From Hydractinia symbiolongicarpus (Eukaryota > Cnidaria > Hydrozoa > Anthoathecata > Hydractiniidae): 64,000 nucleotides of DNA. Positions 59,558-64,000 of this stretch are shown here, piece after piece. The stretch's first letter is position 1. Each line of letters opens with the position of its first letter. The notes under the pieces are model-generated. The model was not told the DNA's origin, did no database searches, and saw only the letters and a program-made list of their open reading frames with translations. Position numbers and translations under genes: made by a program. The stretch covers positions 1,238,001-1,302,000 of the forward strand of contig NC_079878.1 of the NCBI RefSeq assembly GCF_029227915.1, in the 5' to 3' direction.

Positions 59558-59626
59558 TCAACCTCGTTCCCAGGGCTTCTTCTTTGCACGTATCCAGAAA
59601 GTGAAAAAGAAACCCTTGGAACTAGA
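59558..59626. mobile_element. Second fold-back of the CCTCGTTCCCAGGG family
   Basis: TCAACCTCGTTCCCAGGGCT on the left pairs with AAACCCTTGGAACTAGATG on the right, with imperfections. The ends are clearly related to those at 58559-58662. Confidence 0.6.
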
Positions 59627-59628
59627 TG

Positions 59629-59771
59629 CGGCAAAATACGTCCCGTCCCGGCAATCGTCTCGTTACGTCACGTCACATAAAAGTAGAAACTCCATGACGA
59701 AAATCGCGACCAATCAAATTATAGTGTTTATGCCAATCGTCGTAAAATCGTCCCGTGGAGATTCGCCTTCA
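59629..59771. mobile_element. MITE related to the element at 32482-32630
   Basis: GACGAAAATCGCGACCAATC and, at the right end, CGTCCCGTGGAGATTCGCC are nearly the same as in the intron 56 element. The left end is diverged (CGGCAAAATACGTCCCG), so the outer boundary is uncertain. Confidence 0.6.
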
Positions 59772-60969
59772 ACTTTTTTAGATGATGTCATCGGCACCCT
59801 CCTCCACACATCTTTTATTAAATCTTATTTTACTGACTAGAAATGCAAGGGATTCTAAATGCAAAATAATAATTTGCAGCATTATAATTTTTGATTTGTT
59901 TAATTTTGATACTAGATATATACCAAAATAAGCTAGAATTATATCTTTGTCAAAGATATTTTACATATGACGTTGATTAATCATAGTCTGTAAAGTATCT
60001 TTGCTATAATAAATTATGAAAAACGTTTTCCTTTTTAATTTATGCAATTCTATTTCAAGGCGGCAGACGGAGCGTAAAATATCAAAAGGATAACATAAAA
60101 ACAAATCTAATCATCTTGGGTACTAAAAGGTAATGGAATTTTTGCTCACGTTATGTCAATGTTCCTTGTTACTTTATCGTTTTATGAAAATCATTTTTGT
60201 TATTTTCATACTTCGCGTTGCATCATAGCTTTAAATTCGTAGCTAGCTAGCTAGATAAATGATTGACAGCATTTTAAAACGACAGTACCCCTTGGCATGC
60301 ACAAAATGCGCCGTGTACACAACTTTTATCTTCCTAATACCTTGACTTGCAGTTAACTATGTAGCTAACTAACTAATGGTCTTCCTAAATTCTACAAGGT
60401 TTTGAAACTTATCTAGCTAGCTAAATTTTTATTCTTTGAAACTAATTATATATTTTCTTTGGAAGTAAATCACGGCGTTATTAAATTTACTCTATTCCTT
60501 CAATATTAAATACAGTAAATGAGCAAGCAACTTAAATTGTGTTCAAAGGGGTATTATTTAATTCCAAATATTTTATATATCACAAGAGGTTCTATTGATA
60601 TTCAAATGGACGCTAATTACGTACATACTATTAAATCTACACGTTAATTACTCATAATTAAAATCTAAATGATGTCTCATTGTGGTAAGTTTTATTGTTT
60701 ACCAGCATCGGATGTATGTATTTTTTAGTATCAAACAAAGCTAAGCAATTTTGTTGTTTTGTTATAAAAGGCTTGTTAAAGTTTACTGGTTGGAAAATTA
60801 ATTTCAGAATAAGGTAGGAAATTTGATTTTTTGTATTTCAAAAGAAAGATTTCTGGTTTAAATAAAATATATATTACATTTTCAGTCATTTATTTTTTCT
60901 ACTCATTTGAAAATATTCTGTTGTATAAAAATGAAAGTATATGTCCTTACAGTTTCTTGTTTTACACTC

Positions 60970-62056
60970 TGGCTAAAGTAAAGTAAAGTAAAAGTAAAGT
61001 AAAGTAAAGTAAAGTAAACATTTATTTACCTAAGAAATGACAATTTACATTACTAAAAGAATAAATTAGCAATTAGGAAGGAGACTTTCCCGATAGCCAA
61101 GGTTAAACAAAGGAGAAAGCCACCAAGAAAAATGTGAAATATTTTCATATGTCAGTAAATACTGTAAGTTTACAAAGATTAAAATGAAAAAGCATTATTG
61201 ATTATAATTAGTATAAATGAAAATTCAGTACCATATAGTCAAATAGAAAAAAGTAATGAGACAAAATAATGAAGAGGAAAGGTAGTTGATGTATTGACTC
61301 ATGTAGAAACTTGTAGCTAGGGATTTGATTGTGCTTAATTTACAGTTTGTGAGGTTAGTATCAGGATAATTTCTTTGCAGATTGTTCCACTGTAATGTGG
61401 AGATTCTAGAGAATTAAAAAGATCAAAACGTTGATGTGTTAACTGTTGGTTCAATAAGCAAACCAATTGTGTTACATCTAGTTTCATGAGAGTGTGAGAT
61501 TCGATCAAATTTGAGTGAGGTAAGTGTGTCAGATGGGAGGTTAGAGTTTAGGAATTTGTGGATAAATTGAATGTTAAGGACTTTAACTAGGTCGAAGAAT
61601 TTAAGAATTCCAAGTTCTGCAAATATAGGCAAAGATGGGGATCTTGGTTCACTGAAGGTGATCAGCCTAAGGGCAGCCTTTTGGAGGGTAAGTATTCTGT
61701 GGGCTACTGTGGTGTCTCGAGTACTTGGCAATACTTGGCAAGCATAGCTTAAGTGAGAACTAAAGATAGCATGGTAAATGTTTAGCAGGGATTTTAGGGG
61801 AACACAGTGACGAATTTTAGATAACATCCCATTGGCTCTTTGAAGTTTAGTAGCCACAGATGAGACATGATACTTCCAGGAAAGATGTTCATCAACATGA
61901 ACACCCAGGTATTTCACACTTTTGCTAGGATAAATGCGCTTACCGCATAGAATCAAAAAAGGTAAAAATTCAAGCCTACGAGATTGGGATCTAAATACAA
62001 GAAACTCTGTTTTGCTGGAGTTCAGTGATATTTTGTTGGCGTTAAGCCAACACACA
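60970..62056 (-). mobile_element. Second copy of the CR1/L2-like LINE, 5'-truncated
   Basis: Starts (as the 3' end) with a (TAAAG/TTTAC)n array at about 60972-61017, then follows the nested copy at 53046-54070 with only scattered differences. The reverse transcriptase fragment is open from 62088 to 61423 (the first residues come from flanking DNA) and is broken by a stop after NTSTF, where the other copy continues. A small insertion gives LPSTRDTT in place of WGTRDTT. The homology stops at CCAACACAC near 62056. Confidence 0.9.
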
Positions 62057-62702
62057 TGAATGATTATATGACTAGAAAGAAATTTCAAAACACCAAAAGC
62101 TATTGTTTATTATTTTATTCCATAAACATATCAAGTAACACAGGTGTCACTAAAATCTAGATTTAAGAAATTTATTTTAAATCTGAAAATATATTTTAAG
62201 TCAAGAAATATATATGTCTGAGAATTCATTTCAAACCATGTTTTCCTATCACAATAAAGGGCTAGGGTTTAAGTATGTAAGTATCTATTAAAACACTCAA
62301 CATGGCTTCCTATTCGTTTCCAAACAACAACAGAAAAAACAAAATTTTGAAACAGCAATGACCTCTGACATGAAAAAAACACGAAAAATAAAAGAAGATG
62401 AGTGATCATTAACATTTGTTAAAGAGAAAAATCCTGCTGCTGTACTCATTGTCATCTCAGACATCACAGAACAACCCCTCTCTTTCAAAAGTATTTGATA
62501 ATAATTTTACATCATTTGCTAAAATTATTTCCCTCAAAATAAGTTTTTCTACATGACAGCTGTCACCCAGCACAGTTTACCATTAATAACCGATAAGCTT
62601 CAGTGCCTGATTAACCACTCATTGTAATTGGTAAATAACAAGAGTTATCTCTCTCTGCGCATTACCTAGCACAGTAATCAAGATCGTAAAATTATGATGC
62701 AA

Positions 62703-62738
62703 CTAGTCGATAAAGCCTGTGGAGAAATCCACTTAGGC
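62703..62738 (-). mobile_element. Helitron-like 3' terminus
   Basis: On the minus strand, GTGGATTTCTCCAC (a hairpin, same core as in the PRKDC array) is followed by AGGCTTTATCGACTAG and then T. This matches the ends at 30903 and 31084. I could not find the matching TC start to the right, so the element's size is unknown. Confidence 0.5.
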
Positions 62739-63643
62739 AAAGTTTGTTTTAGATGTTTTGCTGACATCAGCAGTGCGGTGTAACATAAAATTAAAAGAAA
62801 ATTTAAAAGAAAATTTCACAAACTTCAAAAGAAAATGTACACATCCACTATGATCGTCACATACACTTCATATTACTGTATAAGGTATAGGTAACACCAG
62901 ATTCCATGCATCTTGATGACAGTTTAAATGTTGACAATGTTGATTTGGATGTTACGTCTTAGCGTTTGTAACATACAATGTTATATCTAGAAAAAATAAA
63001 ACAAACATGTTGAAATTATTTATTTGTATTAATAGGCGCTTAGTGCTTGATTAAACACTTGATCTGATTAAGCACCCACCCCAAGATTGCAAGATTTAAT
63101 AAGCTCTCAGGGCACTTAATTGGCTATCTATGGTACAAACAAAATGTTTTTGCTTTGATTTTTTTCCATGATTTTTTTCCCATTGACAAAACAACCAAAT
63201 TACCCAATTTAATACTAAGTATTGTCTTTGTCCAGTCTTAGTTTTGGAAAAAAAATTCTTTTCAAATGTACATTCTTACATCTATTTCAAAAGCCAAAAA
63301 TAGTATGACAACAAGTGTACAGTTTTTACACATAAGAAACTGCTAATTTACCACTTTTGCTACCATATATTTTTAGATTTGAAAATGTTTCTTCATTTGA
63401 AAAATATTTCGATTATGTATTTTAAAGATATTTCTAGATTTAAAAAATATTTTTAACTATGAATTTCCTTGCCTATCCACTAATTTGACTTCATGGTGCA
63501 GTGGTTTTGGCCTTATAAGAGAAGTGAATGACTGATAAAAAAATGTTATATACATGGTTTTCCATACAATTTTTTCATGATCATGCCAGCTTTTGACAAT
63601 TGTCAAAGTCAATGATTCTGATTAAATTGGATCTAACTGGACC

Positions 63644-63861
63644 TTATATTCTCCTTAACCTTATTTTCTCTCTTAATTCAACTGAGTACACAAACAAAAT
63701 ATAAATTGCTGACATGAAAAATAAGTGTCTCTGTGAAGTAGGCAAGAGGCATTTCACATCAGGAATTTTTAATTCTTTGCACATGTGTTTCACATCGCAT
63801 GCATTACTTGATTTACATGTGGGAATCATCACACACTTACTGAAATATTCCTGTTAGAGAC
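63644..63861 (-). CDS. Possible terminal exon of an unknown gene running in from the right
   Basis: After an acceptor-like TCTCTAACAG the minus strand is open for about 70 codons: EYFSKCVMIPTCKSSNACDV, KHMCKELKIPDVKCLLPTSQ and on to a TAA at 63644-63646. The first 45 residues look protein-like, with a faint L7Ae-style pattern (IP...VKHMCKELKIP); the rest is less so. I do not recognise it. It may be chance. Confidence 0.22.
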
Positions 63862-64000
63862 TTATGCATAGTGAAAGCAGAGTCTTTAATGAAACTCTGT
63901 AACTACTTATAGGACAAAATGTATTAAATGTACAAAATTCCATGTGAAAAAATGCAACATAAAAATATATATAACATCAATACTTTTAAACTTTGTATCT

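Larger units (their letters stand above)
54777..60969. other. Gene-poor stretch with scattered fold-back repeats
   Basis: I find no recognisable coding gene in these 6 kb. The open frames are short and mostly unlike protein. Present are members of a CCTCGTCCCCAGGGC-ended repeat family (near 55485-55500, 56070-56140, 57088-57105, 58559-58662 and 59558-59625), a pogo-like CTCGATATAACGAA scrap at about 59330-59360, a MITE remnant to 59771, short TAGC repeats at 60238-60256 and one weak exon candidate at 56660. Confidence 0.6.
62057..64000. other. Right-hand end: no confident gene
   Basis: AT-rich sequence with a Helitron-like 3' end at 62703-62738, several ATATTT(C/T) repeats near 62180-62210 and 63380-63460, and one possible terminal exon on the minus strand (63644-63861). 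Nothing else can be supported. Confidence 0.5.

Noticed and set aside
59421-59840. 139-residue plus-strand open frame
   Set aside because: It crosses two MITE-like repeats and shows no domain; the apparent coding is a by-product of CG-richer repeat DNA.

Overview
The window is animal nuclear DNA: AT-rich, with multi-exon genes bounded by GT-AG introns and several classes of eukaryotic transposon. An intact DNA-PKcs gene (absent from flies and nematodes), an MPND gene with a RAMA domain, non-LTR retrotransposons carrying a PHD-like finger, and many small fold-back elements fit an invertebrate such as a cnidarian, possibly a hydrozoan. The species assignment is inference; no database was searched, and orthologues were recognised by comparison with remembered human proteins.

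Positions 1-34849 (+): the 3' part of a PRKDC (DNA-PKcs) gene. I could chain 59 coding exons (9,521 nt, one uninterrupted frame, 3,172 residues plus stop) through the N-terminal helical repeats, the regulatory phosphorylation region, FAT, PI3K-like kinase and FATC. The first exons lie left of the window. Its introns hold a 4 x 68 bp tandem repeat, long hairpins, several MITE-like fold-backs and a head-to-tail array of miniature Helitron-like elements.

Positions 34850-37896: spacer with polyadenylation signals and repeats. Positions 37897-38799 (+): a single-coding-exon RING plus double TRAF-type zinc-finger E3 ligase. Positions 39466-49785 (-): a 14-exon MPND gene (RAMA DNA-binding domain plus JAMM/MPN metalloprotease, 571 residues), convergent with the RING gene. 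Its intron 3 carries an RTE-like retrotransposon on the minus strand.

Positions 50430-54320 (+): a second copy of the same RTE-like element, in inverted orientation, so the two copies flank the MPND promoter and its RAMA-coding exons. This copy is itself split by a 5'-truncated CR1/L2-like LINE; a near-identical sibling of that LINE sits at 60970-62056. A tRNA-derived SINE lies at about 54415-54776. The remaining right-hand part, to 64000, has no gene I can recognise, only repeats, fold-backs and two weak exon candidates.

The genes are not an operon. PRKDC acts in non-homologous end joining; the E3 ligase and the JAMM protease attach and remove ubiquitin. I see no evidence that the three act together beyond lying side by side.
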